DNA of 64,000 bases from Ignavibacteriota bacterium (GTDB lineage: Bacteria; Bacteroidota; Ignavibacteria; Kapaibacteriales; UBA2268), in the NCBI GenBank assembly GCA_020437395.1, contig JAGQWJ010000011.1, positions 1 to 64,000 on the forward strand, given 5' to 3'. Below, piece by piece: positions 1 through 9,457 of the stretch. The notes under the pieces were generated by a model that saw only the letters and a list, made by a program, of their open reading frames with translations, made no database searches and was not told where the DNA came from. The position numbers and the translations under genes are program-made. Position 1 is the stretch's first letter. Every line of letters starts with the position of its first letter.

Positions 1-401
1 ATTCGCGGAAAATAGTTGGTTGGAGTTTGAGCGATAGGATGACAAAGCAGTTAGTAATTAGCTCTTTGCAAGAAGCAATAAATAGCAGAAGGCCAAAGAA
101 AGGATTAGTATTCCATTCAGATCAGGGAAGTCAATATGCAAGCACTGAATTGAGGAATATAATAAATTCAATAGGTGGCATTCAAAGTATGTCGAGAAGA
201 GGTAATTGTTGGGACAATGCTGTAGCAGAGAGTTTCTTTAAAACATTGAAGACGGAACTGATAAATAACGAACATTTTAAGACAAAAGAAGATGCAGAAA
301 TGAAGTTATTTGATTATATTGAGATATTCTACAATAGACAAAGGATGCATTCATCTATCGATGATCTTTCCCCAGTAGAGTATGAAGAACGAAATTGTTA
401 A
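1..401 (+). CDS. IS3-family transposase (OrfB), C-terminal part, cut by window edge
   Basis: This is the C-terminal part of a DDE integrase-type transposase. The frame is open from base 3 with no start, so the N-terminus lies outside the window. The first readable residues, RKIVGWSLSDRMTKQLV, are typical of IS3-family OrfB. The second catalytic Asp is in FHSDQGSQYAS and the catalytic Glu is in GNCWDNAVAESFFKTLK. The usual YNRQRMHSSIDDLSPVEYE tail follows. In this family OrfB is normally joined to OrfA by a -1 frameshift, which cannot be checked here. It is followed at once by an end-like sequence at 411-434. The copy may be intact, since this part contains no stop or frameshift. Confidence 0.93.
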   Translation, partial: SRKIVGWSLSDRMTKQLVISSLQEAINSRRPKKGLVFHSDQGSQYASTELRNIINSIGGIQSMSRRGNCWDNAVAESFFKTLKTELINNEHFKTKEDAEMKLFDYIEIFYNRQRMHSSIDDLSPVEYEERNC

Positions 402-410
402 TTAAGTCTG

Positions 411-434
411 TGTCCACTATAGTGGGACAGTCCA
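411..434 (+). repeat. Probable right terminal end of the IS3-family element
   Basis: Ten bases after the transposase stop lies TGTCCACTATAGTGGGACAG plus TCCA, an imperfect palindrome around ACTATAGT that ends in CA. IS3-family elements usually end a short way after orfB in an inverted repeat with a terminal CA. The left partner is outside the window, so the exact boundary and the target duplication cannot be verified. Confidence 0.55.
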
Positions 435-548
435 ATTCCAAATATATTGCAAATTAAGTACATTTTTTTCTCAATTGTTATATATTAAAGTTACGAGAGT
501 AGGAAGAAGAGTTTAGATAATTAACAAATTGGTGCATTGACATCACAA

Positions 549-580
549 AATAAAAAGGCTACCCTCAGGAAGCCTTTAAT
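549..580 (-). terminator. Rho-independent terminator of glyA
   Basis: Read on the minus strand, AAAGGCTTCC, loop TGAG, then GGTAGCCTTT form a 10-bp stem with one mismatch, followed by a T-rich run. It lies 25 bases past the glyA stop. The sequence is almost the same as the terminator at 10891-10919. Confidence 0.85.
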
Positions 581-604
581 ATAAAATCCTATTTATTATC
601 AATT

Positions 605-1903
605 TTACTTATTCACAGGTACGTGAAGTGGGAAACCACTAGTAAATTCGTGTACTTCATTTTTTATAGTTTCTATAACACTTTCGTTATCTACATTAGT
701 TATCGCTCTATCTATGAAATCAGCTACAGTTCGCATATCATCTTCTTTCATACCACGAGTAGTTAGTGCTGGTGTACCGAGACGGATACCTGAAGTCACC
801 AAAGGTGATTGGTCATCATTCGGAACAGAGTTCTTGTTGCAAGTCATTCCAGCTTCGTCAAGTGTATTCTCAGCTTTCTTACCAGTTAGACCTTTGTTAC
901 GAAGGTCTATTAGCATTAGGTGATTATCAGTACCACCAGACATAATATTATAATCTTTAGCTGCAAGTGCATTTGATAAAGCATTTGCATTTTTTATTAT
1001 CTGTGCAGTATAATCCGTGAAATCGTCTGTTAATGATTCTTTGAATGCAGTAGCTTTGGCAGCTATTATGTGCATTAGCGGTCCGCCTTGCATACCTGGC
1101 ATAACGCGTGAGTTAACTATCTCACTCATATTCTTCACTCTTCCAGATTTAGGAGCTACTATACCGAATGGATTTTCAAAGTCTTTACCCATTAATATTA
1201 GTCCACCACGAGGCCCACGAAGAGTCTTATGAGTAGTAGTAGCTACAATGTGCGCGTGAGGTATTGGTGAGTCTAGATGCCCTTTTGCTATCAATCCAGC
1301 TGGGTGAGCAATATCTGCAAATAGAAATGCTCCTACAGAGTCTGCAATTTCTCTAAAACGTTTATAATTGATATTTCTAGAATATGCAGAAGCACCTACA
1401 GTTATTAACTTTGGTTTTTCTTTTTTAGCTAGTTCTTCTACTTGATTGTAGTCTATTCTCCCCTCTTCATCCAGGTGATAAGGAACAAAATTGAACCACA
1501 TACCTGAGAAATTAACAGTTGAACCGTGAGTCAAATGCCCTCCATGCTCTAAACTAAGCCCCATGACCTTGTCGCCATGTTGTATAAAAGAGAAGTAAAC
1601 AGCCATATTAGCAGTACTGCCACTGTGAGGTTGTACGTTTGCATATTCAGCACCGAATAGCTTCTTAGCTCTTTCTATTGCTAGATTTTCAGCTATATCA
1701 ACAAATTCACACCCTCCATAGTAGCGGGCATTCGGATATCCTTCAGCGTATTTATTTGTAAGTACCGAGCCAGCAGCTTCTAATACAGCATTCGATACAA
1801 AGTTCTCACTTGCTATTAATTCTAATTTTTGTCGTTGTCTTCCACTTTCTTCAGTAATGGCGTGGAATAATTCAGGGTCATTCGATTTAATATTATCGTA
1901 CAT
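605..1903 (-). CDS. glyA: Serine hydroxymethyltransferase
   Basis: PLP enzyme that interconverts serine plus tetrahydrofolate with glycine plus 5,10-methylene-tetrahydrofolate in the cytoplasm, and is the main one-carbon source. At 432 aa it is full length for the bacterial family. Signatures include [12 protein letters not shown] near the N-terminus, [15 protein letters not shown], and the PLP-lysine motif [13 protein letters not shown] at about residue 225. The ATG start gives the usual short N-terminus. It lies 13 bp downstream of a T9SS cargo gene on the same strand, so the two may be co-transcribed, and it ends in a clear terminator. Confidence 0.98.
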   Translation of the reverse strand: MYDNIKSNDPELFHAITEESGRQRQKLELIASENFVSNAVLEAAGSVLTNKYAEGYPNARYYGGCEFVDIAENLAIERAKKLFGAEYANVQPHSGSTANMAVYFSFIQHGDKVMGLSLEHGGHLTHGSTVNFSGMWFNFVPYHLDEEGRIDYNQVEELAKKEKPKLITVGASAYSRNINYKRFREIADSVGAFLFADIAHPAGLIAKGHLDSPIPHAHIVATTTHKTLRGPRGGLILMGKDFENPFGIVAPKSGRVKNMSEIVNSRVMPGMQGGPLMHIIAAKATAFKESLTDDFTDYTAQIIKNANALSNALAAKDYNIMSGGTDNHLMLIDLRNKGLTGKKAENTLDEAGMTCNKNSVPNDDQSPLVTSGIRLGTPALTTRGMKEDDMRTVADFIDRAITNVDNESVIETIKNEVHEFTSGFPLHVPVNK

Positions 1904-1916
1904 AATTTACCAGTTT

Positions 1917-2795
1917 TTATTTTTGTATTAATAATTTTTCAGTTTCAAATCTATTTCTATAATCGTAAATAATAGTATATGAACCACTTGCAAGATTATC
2001 AGTATTTATTCTGCTATTTTCTAAATTTCTAGTTTCGAAAACGATATTGCCAAAAGAATCTACTATTCTAATTGATTCTAAGTTAGTAATATTGTCAAAT
2101 TTTAAATTAATATAATTATTAGCAGGATTTGGCGAAAAAGTATTTGAAACGGTTTCAACTGGTTTTACATTTGAAAGTGTTAAGCAATCAGTTTCACCAG
2201 TAACAGCATCAGTATAACATACAAAACTTTCACCTATACCAAATGTATTAACCCAATAAGGATAATCCATCTTGAAAAGTGGATTGAAAGTGTTTATTGA
2301 TAATGCAGTAGTTTGTGGTTCAGCTTCAGGATTATTCTTTATGTAATTTTGGTATGTTGCATTTGCTGATAAATCGTCAACTAATACTTTTGAATCTCTC
2401 CACTTAAGACTAATAGGTTCAGTAACAAAACCAGGAATCTCAAAGCCACTTTGACCAGATAAATTCAGTGCTTGGAATGCAAATAAAAGCTTTACAACGC
2501 CTATTATAGCTGTTTCTTCCGTTCCTTCATCCATAATTGCATAAGCCCAAGCTTCAGATTTGCCATTTGTTACATTCATACCAGCTTTTAAAGTAAAACC
2601 TGACATATCTAATTCTTGATTCATTGTAGCAACTGCTGTAAGTTTAGGGTTTTTGAAGCTTAAATCATTTTTAGTAAAATTTATCGCAGTTTCTAGACCT
2701 TCACTTGCAGTATAGCCAACTAATAATTGGGCATTAGATTTTGTACTAAAAAATAGTAAAACAAAACAAACAATAAATAGTTTTAGTAATTTCAT
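1917..2795 (-). CDS. Secreted protein with T9SS type A C-terminal sorting domain
   Basis: A 292-aa exported protein of unknown function. The Sec signal peptide is residues 1-22, ending in KSNAQ. From about residue 215 there is a T9SS sorting domain: FSPNPANNYINLKFDN, a middle IRIVDSFGNIVFE strand, LASGSYTIIYD, and the terminal KLLIQK. Such a domain directs outer-membrane translocation and surface attachment. The middle region (about 25-200) matches no family I recognise; its WAYAIMDEGTEE segment suggests beta structure. It precedes glyA by 13 bp, and no functional link to glyA is apparent. Confidence 0.88.
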   Translation of the reverse strand: MKLLKLFIVCFVLLFFSTKSNAQLLVGYTASEGLETAINFTKNDLSFKNPKLTAVATMNQELDMSGFTLKAGMNVTNGKSEAWAYAIMDEGTEETAIIGVVKLLFAFQALNLSGQSGFEIPGFVTEPISLKWRDSKVLVDDLSANATYQNYIKNNPEAEPQTTALSINTFNPLFKMDYPYWVNTFGIGESFVCYTDAVTGETDCLTLSNVKPVETVSNTFSPNPANNYINLKFDNITNLESIRIVDSFGNIVFETRNLENSRINTDNLASGSYTIIYDYRNRFETEKLLIQK

Positions 2796-2891
2796 ATTAT
2801 TTTTTCCATCATTTTAATAAATAATCAGCATAAGTTAAGAATAATTTTTATCATTGCATATTAGTTTTATTGGATTAATCGAATAGTTGAA

Positions 2892-3704
2892 TTGAATACT
2901 TTTAAAAATAAGCTTTACCATATAATATTTGAAGCAGATACGAAAGCGGGAAAATTATTTGATGTGGTTCTAATAGTCGCAATTATAGCAAGTGTGATAG
3001 TAGTAATGCTTGACAGTGTAGCAGAGCTAAATGCAAAATATGGACAATTGTTTATTCTATTAGAAATTGGCTTTACTATTTTATTTACATTAGAGTACTT
3101 TGCAAGAATTTATATTTCTGAACATAAATTAAAGTATATATTTAGTTTTTTCGGAATTGTAGATTTCTTGTCAATTTTTCCAACGTATTTTGGATTTATT
3201 TTTGGAACAAAATCAACCGCACTAATCACTATTAGAACTCTACGCTTGTTGAGAGTGTTCAGGGTATTAAAATTGATTGGGTTCATAAGTGAAGCAAGCG
3301 AATTGAAAAAAGCATTAAAAGCTAGTAAGAGGAAAATATTAGTATTTTTATTAGCGGTTGTTTCATTAGTAACAGTAATGGGAACTCTAATGTATATGAT
3401 AGAGTCTGTAGATTCCGGATTTACAAGTATTCCCCGTAGTATATATTGGGCAATAGTCACTCTAACGACCGTAGGTTATGGAGATATTGCACCATCTACA
3501 AATTTAGGACAGTTCATCGCATCTATTATTATGATACTTGGTTATGCAATTATAGCTGTTCCAACTGGTATAGTATCAACTGAAATGAAGACATTAAAGG
3601 AAAATGAAAGAAATAGAAATGATATGATTGTCTGCAAGAACTGCGATAAAAAAACTTCAGAGATTAACGCAAATTTTTGTTTTAATTGCGGCGAGAGATT
3701 GTAG
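2892..3704 (+). CDS. Voltage-gated potassium channel family protein with C-terminal zinc ribbon
   Basis: A 270-aa six-transmembrane ion channel subunit of the inner membrane. S1-S3 span about residues 20-110. An Arg-rich S4 reads RTLRLLRVFRVLKLIGF (about 118-134), and the selectivity filter TTVGYGD is at about 191-197, before S6. The C-terminus ends in a four-cysteine zinc-ribbon-like module (CKNC ... CFNC). There is no RCK/TrkA-N domain. The TTG start is chosen because a stop lies just upstream in frame and no ATG fits. The helicase gene starts 4 bp after its stop. The filter predicts K+ selectivity; gating is unknown. Confidence 0.93.
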   Translation: MNTFKNKLYHIIFEADTKAGKLFDVVLIVAIIASVIVVMLDSVAELNAKYGQLFILLEIGFTILFTLEYFARIYISEHKLKYIFSFFGIVDFLSIFPTYFGFIFGTKSTALITIRTLRLLRVFRVLKLIGFISEASELKKALKASKRKILVFLLAVVSLVTVMGTLMYMIESVDSGFTSIPRSIYWAIVTLTTVGYGDIAPSTNLGQFIASIIMILGYAIIAVPTGIVSTEMKTLKENERNRNDMIVCKNCDKKTSEINANFCFNCGERL

Positions 3705-3708
3705 CAAA

Positions 3709-5703
3709 ATGAAGAAACTTAGATTAAAGAAAAAAACAAGCTTAGTTGAGAATGCGTATTCAGTAGATTACAAAAATATTCTTAACGAAGAACAGCACAG
3801 AGCAGTTATGCACAGCAAAGGTGCAGCACTTGTTTTAGCAGGTGCAGGTTCAGGAAAAACAAGAACATTAGTTTATAGAGTATCTAGGTTAATTGAAGAT
3901 GGAATTGACCCAAGATCTATTCTTTTGTTAACATTTACGAGAAAAGCTTCAACAGAAATGTTATCAAGAATTACATCCTTGCTTGACACAAGAGCTGGTA
4001 AAATTACGACAGGTACTTTTCACTCTTTTGCTTTAAAAATTTTAAAACAATATTATAAACAAATTGGATTTGCTCAAGAATTTAGTGTTATAGACCAGCA
4101 AGATGCCGCAGACACTATCGACTTGATTAGAGGTAGGTATTTACCACCAAGTATAAAAAAAAGATTCCCAAAAAAAAATACACTACAAAAGATTCTATCT
4201 TTGTCAATTAATAAACAAGAAAGTACATCTGCTATTCTCGAGGAGAACTACCCAAAATATGTAGAGTTTGAAGATAAGATAAATACGATATTTCTCGACT
4301 ATCACAAATATAAGAAAACGGCAAACATTATGGATTATGATGATTTGCTTATTTATCTATTAGAACTATTGAAAGAAAACTATGAAGCTAGAAGTCAAAT
4401 AACTAATGTCTATCGTCATATAATGGTAGATGAATATCAAGACACAAATCGAATACAACATGAGATTATTCTTTTATTGGGTGGGAAAGAAAACAATATT
4501 ATGGCGGTTGGTGATGATGCTCAATCTATATATTCATTTCGAGGAGCTGATCATCAGAATATATTCTTTTTTCCTGAAAGTTTCGAGAATTGTGAGGTTT
4601 TCAAAATAGAACAAAACTACAGAAGTACTGAGCAGATATTGGATTTATCAAATGAAGTTATAAATGCCGCTGCTTTTAAATATGAAAAAAAATTATTCAG
4701 TAGAGATAGAATCGGTGAAAAGCCATATTTAGTTGCAGCAAATGGTGAGAGGCAACAATCAGAATTTATTGTTCAGCAAATATTGGAATTAAGAGAACAA
4801 GGCATTGAATTAGAAGAGATTGCTGTATTGTTTCGGTCAAGCTACCACGCATTTGACTTAGAAATTGAGTTAAATAAATCAAATATTCCTTATGTTAAAT
4901 TTGGTGGGATGAAATTTATAGAAACAGCACATATAAAAGATCTTATATCTTATATGCGACTTCTGTTTAACCCCAAAGATGTAGTTGCTTGGCAACGAGT
5001 ATTAATGTTAATAGAAGGAGTAGGCCCTGCGACTACCAGAAAAATAATTGAGAATATCTCAGATAACAAATTAAATATTAACAACTATAAAGACGTACTT
5101 CCTACGTTAAATAAAAATAAAGGAATTACCAATCTTTTCAAATTAGTTTCTGAAAATTTCGATCCTAATGATATAACTTATGCTGCTTCAGAAATGGCAT
5201 TCTATTATAAGGATTACATGGATGAGAAGTATGACAATGTTAATAAACGATGGCGAGATATAGAGACATTTTTGCAAATTACTGACCAATATTATGATCT
5301 ACCAACTTTTCTTAACGATATGGCATTAGATCCACCAATAAATTCATTAGATGAATTAGAACCAGAATCGAAAGAAGAAGAATACTTAACAATCTCGACA
5401 ATACACTCAGCAAAGGGATTAGAGTGGAAAATAGTATTTCTTATATGGACAACTGAGGGCAAGTTTCCTTCAGCAAAATCAACACATACAATAGATTCAG
5501 TTGAAGAAGAGCGAAGATTGTTTTATGTTGCAGTTACTCGTGCTAAAGATTATCTATATATTGTTTATCCTTTTGGTATTTTTGACAGAGAAAGTGGAAT
5601 GGTTTTGAGTGAACCCTCACGTTTCATAAGGGAAATTGGCGATGAATTTTTGGAAAAATTCATATTAACCAATGATGACGAAGACGAAGGAATAGACAAT
5701 TAG
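3709..5703 (+). CDS. ATP-dependent DNA helicase, UvrD/Rep/PcrA family (SF1A)
   Basis: A 664-aa 3'-5' helicase for repair or replication restart. Motif Q/I: LNEEQHRAV, then GAGSGKTRTL at about residues 45-54. Motif II: DEYQDTN at about 241. Motif III: GDDAQSIYSFRGA. Motif IV: QNYRSTEQIL. Motif V: STIHSAKGLEWK. Motif VI: VTRAKDYLYI. It is slightly shorter than UvrD (about 720 aa) and lacks AddA/RecB nuclease domains. I chose ATG at 3709, because a GTG at 3628 would run through the channel gene. It lies between the channel and a glycosyltransferase, so context does not fix its exact role. Confidence 0.95.
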   Translation: MKKLRLKKKTSLVENAYSVDYKNILNEEQHRAVMHSKGAALVLAGAGSGKTRTLVYRVSRLIEDGIDPRSILLLTFTRKASTEMLSRITSLLDTRAGKITTGTFHSFALKILKQYYKQIGFAQEFSVIDQQDAADTIDLIRGRYLPPSIKKRFPKKNTLQKILSLSINKQESTSAILEENYPKYVEFEDKINTIFLDYHKYKKTANIMDYDDLLIYLLELLKENYEARSQITNVYRHIMVDEYQDTNRIQHEIILLLGGKENNIMAVGDDAQSIYSFRGADHQNIFFFPESFENCEVFKIEQNYRSTEQILDLSNEVINAAAFKYEKKLFSRDRIGEKPYLVAANGERQQSEFIVQQILELREQGIELEEIAVLFRSSYHAFDLEIELNKSNIPYVKFGGMKFIETAHIKDLISYMRLLFNPKDVVAWQRVLMLIEGVGPATTRKIIENISDNKLNINNYKDVLPTLNKNKGITNLFKLVSENFDPNDITYAASEMAFYYKDYMDEKYDNVNKRWRDIETFLQITDQYYDLPTFLNDMALDPPINSLDELEPESKEEEYLTISTIHSAKGLEWKIVFLIWTTEGKFPSAKSTHTIDSVEEERRLFYVAVTRAKDYLYIVYPFGIFDRESGMVLSEPSRFIREIGDEFLEKFILTNDDEDEGIDN

Positions 5704-5712
5704 GAGTTTGCA

Positions 5713-6909
5713 ATGAAAAAATTGAATATTTTATTTTTGTTACCACGATACCCCTTCCCACTAATAGGCGGAGATAGGGTTAAACCATATTATATAATCA
5801 AACATCTGGCGAGAGAACATAATGTCACTTTAGTCACTTTTTTCCAAGGGAAGAAGTTTACTGAAAGTTTAAAAAATTCAGTAAAGAAATTAGGTGTTGA
5901 TCTTCATGTTATTCCACTTAAGCCATTTAATGCGGGTATAAGTTCTTTGCCCAAATTATTATCACGAAAACCATTAGAAATACTGTATTATGAGCAGAAA
6001 CAATATCACGAAGAAGTCGAAAAATTAATTGAAGAAAGAAACTTTGACATTGCTTTTTCTTTTTTCATGAGAACTGCTGAATATATAAAAAATGCACAAA
6101 TCCCAAGTATTTTGATGGCAGAAGACTGCAGAACTGAGTATCAAAAGCGTTCATATAAAGGAACAAAGAATTTAAAACAGAAATTAATAAGATATTGGGA
6201 ATGGAAGAAATTAGGAAGGTATGAACCTGATATTGTAAACTATTTTGATGCTGTAACATTCGTTACTGAAGATGATATCAAATTGATGAAGAAGTTAAAT
6301 CCAAATGCAAATTATCATTTACTAACGAATGGTGTTGATATTGAAAAGTTTATTCCAGATGAAAAGCAAGAACGAGAGAATTTGCTATTTACTGGTAAAT
6401 TAGATGTATGGGCAAATGAGCTAATGATAAACAGATTAGTAAATGAAATATTACCGCTCGTTAGAAAAGAATTTCCTAAAATAAAATTAATATTAGCTGG
6501 TGCAAACCCTTCTAAATCAGTTCAGAAGTTGGATGGAGAAGATATTGAAGTTCATTCGAATGTACCTGAGATAGTCTCATATCTTCAAAAAGCGGCAGTC
6601 TATGTACACCCCCATTTCGGTGGAACAGGAATACAGAATAAGCTACTTGAAGCAATGAGTGCTGGATGTCCTATTGTTACAACAACAACAGGTAATCAAG
6701 GAATATACGCTAATGATGGAGAGGAAATAATGATTGCAGATAGTTCTGAGGAATTCGCAATGAAAGTAATAAAGATACTTAAAGACAAACAACTATCTGA
6801 AAAGATTAGCAAAAACGCTCGTGATTACATCATAAGAACACATTCGTGGCAAATAATTTACGACCAATGTGATAATATAATTAAAGAGGTATGTGGCTTA
6901 TATGAATAA
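5713..6909 (+). CDS. Glycosyltransferase, GT-B fold (GT4-like)
   Basis: A 398-aa glycosyltransferase, probably for surface polysaccharide or lipopolysaccharide. The N-terminus NILFLLPRYPFPLIGGDRVK is the donor/acceptor domain start seen in sugar transferases of exopolysaccharide clusters. The C-terminal half has LLFTGKLDVWANELMINRL, then HPHFGGTGIQNKLLEAMSAG with the GT4 E-x7-E-like region (HPHFGGTGIQNKLLEA). It has no signal peptide. It starts 9 bp after the helicase with an AGGAG ribosome site, and its end overlaps the HAD phosphatase gene. Donor and acceptor cannot be predicted. Confidence 0.9.
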   Translation: MKKLNILFLLPRYPFPLIGGDRVKPYYIIKHLAREHNVTLVTFFQGKKFTESLKNSVKKLGVDLHVIPLKPFNAGISSLPKLLSRKPLEILYYEQKQYHEEVEKLIEERNFDIAFSFFMRTAEYIKNAQIPSILMAEDCRTEYQKRSYKGTKNLKQKLIRYWEWKKLGRYEPDIVNYFDAVTFVTEDDIKLMKKLNPNANYHLLTNGVDIEKFIPDEKQERENLLFTGKLDVWANELMINRLVNEILPLVRKEFPKIKLILAGANPSKSVQKLDGEDIEVHSNVPEIVSYLQKAAVYVHPHFGGTGIQNKLLEAMSAGCPIVTTTTGNQGIYANDGEEIMIADSSEEFAMKVIKILKDKQLSEKISKNARDYIIRTHSWQIIYDQCDNIIKEVCGLYE

Positions 6910-7429
6910 ATGTTTTTTCTTCGACAGAGATGGGATAGTAAATACTAGAAAATATGATGGATACATAAAATCATACGATGAATTTGAATTTATTCCTGAA
7001 TTTCTTGAAATATTCAAATTAACAGAGAAATTAGGATTTTTGAAAATAGTTATCACTAACCAACAAGGTATTGGTAAAGGTTTGATGACTGAAGAAGAGT
7101 TAAACACAATTCATAAATTAATGCAGTTCAATTTATATCAAAAATTGGGCTTTAGCTTCGATGACATTTACTACTGCCCTGATTTGGCAGACAGTGGTTC
7201 AAAGACAAGAAAACCTGAGCCAGGTATGCTTTTAGAAGCAATAGAAAAATGGAATATTGACAATAACGAGTCATATTTTATTGGAGATAGCGAGTCAGAT
7301 GCTTTGGCTGGTCAAAGAGCAGGAATAAAAACTATACTAATTGGTGATTTTACGAAAAATAAAGCTACTTTTGTATTCTCAAATTTCACAGAATTGATAA
7401 ATAATTTTGATAAAGTCATTAGAGAATAA
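6902..7429 (+). CDS. HAD-IIIA phosphatase, GmhB-like (D,D-heptose bisphosphate phosphatase family)
   Basis: A 175-aa HAD phosphatase. Motif I FFDRDGIVN is near the N-terminus, motif II is VITNQQGIGKG, the lysine is in SKTRKPEPGM, and motif III is IGDSESDALAGQRAG. The family (GmhB) removes the 7-phosphate in heptose synthesis for lipopolysaccharide core. Here the zinc loop Cys/His cluster of classical GmhB is mostly missing: only one Cys, in YYCPDLADSGSK. The substrate could therefore be a related sugar or histidinol phosphate. The ATG at 6902 is preferred to a GTG at 6893, which would sit too close to the AGAGG site. It overlaps the glycosyltransferase end by 8 bp, which supports a glycan role. 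Confidence 0.85.
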   Translation: MNKCFFFDRDGIVNTRKYDGYIKSYDEFEFIPEFLEIFKLTEKLGFLKIVITNQQGIGKGLMTEEELNTIHKLMQFNLYQKLGFSFDDIYYCPDLADSGSKTRKPEPGMLLEAIEKWNIDNNESYFIGDSESDALAGQRAGIKTILIGDFTKNKATFVFSNFTELINNFDKVIRE

Positions 7430-7513
7430 AGAGTAAAATAAATCAAGATAAGAAATCGTCTTTAACACAAGCATTATTAAGTTTTATATTAAAATAAATA
7501 ACCGGAGAACAGA

Positions 7514-7840
7514 ATGTCTCAACCAATTCATTTAACAGACGCAAATTTCACAGATGAAATAAAAAATTCAGATGTACCAGTAGTAGTTGATTTTTGGGCA
7601 GCTTGGTGCGGTCCATGTAGAATGATAGCACCTATAATTGACGAATTAGCAGCTGAATATGATGGTAAAGCCAAGATAGCAAAGGTTGATGTTGACAACA
7701 ATCAACAAGTAGCTATGCAATATGGAATCAGATCAATCCCTACTATTTTAATGTTTAAAGGTGGAGAGCAAGTTGAAACCATCGTTGGTGCAGTACCTAA
7801 AGAGCAAATACAAAACAAATTAAATGCCCTAATGGGATAA
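7514..7840 (+). CDS. trxA: Thioredoxin
   Basis: A 108-aa cytoplasmic disulfide reductant. The active site WCGPC is at residues 31-35, within VVVDFWAAWCGPCRM. The cis-Pro loop is RSIPTILMF and the C-terminus is VGAVPKEQIQNKL. It has no signal peptide, so it is the cytoplasmic type. An ACCGGAGAAC ribosome site lies just upstream. It is the first gene of a tight run with the pterin dehydratase (6-bp gap), enolase and phosphohexomutase. Confidence 0.97.
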   Translation: MSQPIHLTDANFTDEIKNSDVPVVVDFWAAWCGPCRMIAPIIDELAAEYDGKAKIAKVDVDNNQQVAMQYGIRSIPTILMFKGGEQVETIVGAVPKEQIQNKLNALMG

Positions 7841-7846
7841 TATAGC

Positions 7847-8155
7847 ATGTCAAGACCAGAACTATTAGATGATGAGAGAATAGATGACGAATTAGAAGAT
7901 TTGGTCAACTGGAACAAAGAAGGAAAAGAAATAATAAGAGAAATAGTAGCAGCTGACTTTGCATCCGCAATCGGATTTGTAAATTCAGTTGCTATTATAG
8001 CAGAAAGTATGGACCATCATCCAAATATCAAAATTTATGGATGGAACAAAATCAAAATAAGCGTCAGTACTCACGACGCAGGTGGTCTAACAGAATTAGA
8101 TTTCAAACTAGCCAAAAAAATAGATTCAATAAAACTAAACTCAAATGAGGAATAA
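7847..8155 (+). CDS. 4a-hydroxytetrahydrobiopterin dehydratase (PCD/DCoH family)
   Basis: A 102-aa pterin-4-alpha-carbinolamine dehydratase family protein. The conserved signature is clear: AESMDHHPNIKIYGWNKI, then VSTHDAGGLTELDFKLA. The family dehydrates 4a-hydroxy-tetrahydropterin made by aromatic amino acid hydroxylases. Some bacterial members without a hydroxylase partner are proposed to act in molybdopterin metabolism. No hydroxylase gene is seen in the window. It sits between trxA and eno with gaps of 6 and 3 bp, so it is surely in their operon. Confidence 0.93.
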   Translation: MSRPELLDDERIDDELEDLVNWNKEGKEIIREIVAADFASAIGFVNSVAIIAESMDHHPNIKIYGWNKIKISVSTHDAGGLTELDFKLAKKIDSIKLNSNEE

Positions 8156-9451
<1,296 letters not shown>

Positions 9452-9457
9452 GACAAT

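Noticed and set aside
3628-3708. Upstream GTG start for the helicase gene
   Set aside because: It would overlap the channel gene by 77 bp and add residues with no family match; ATG 3709 fits.
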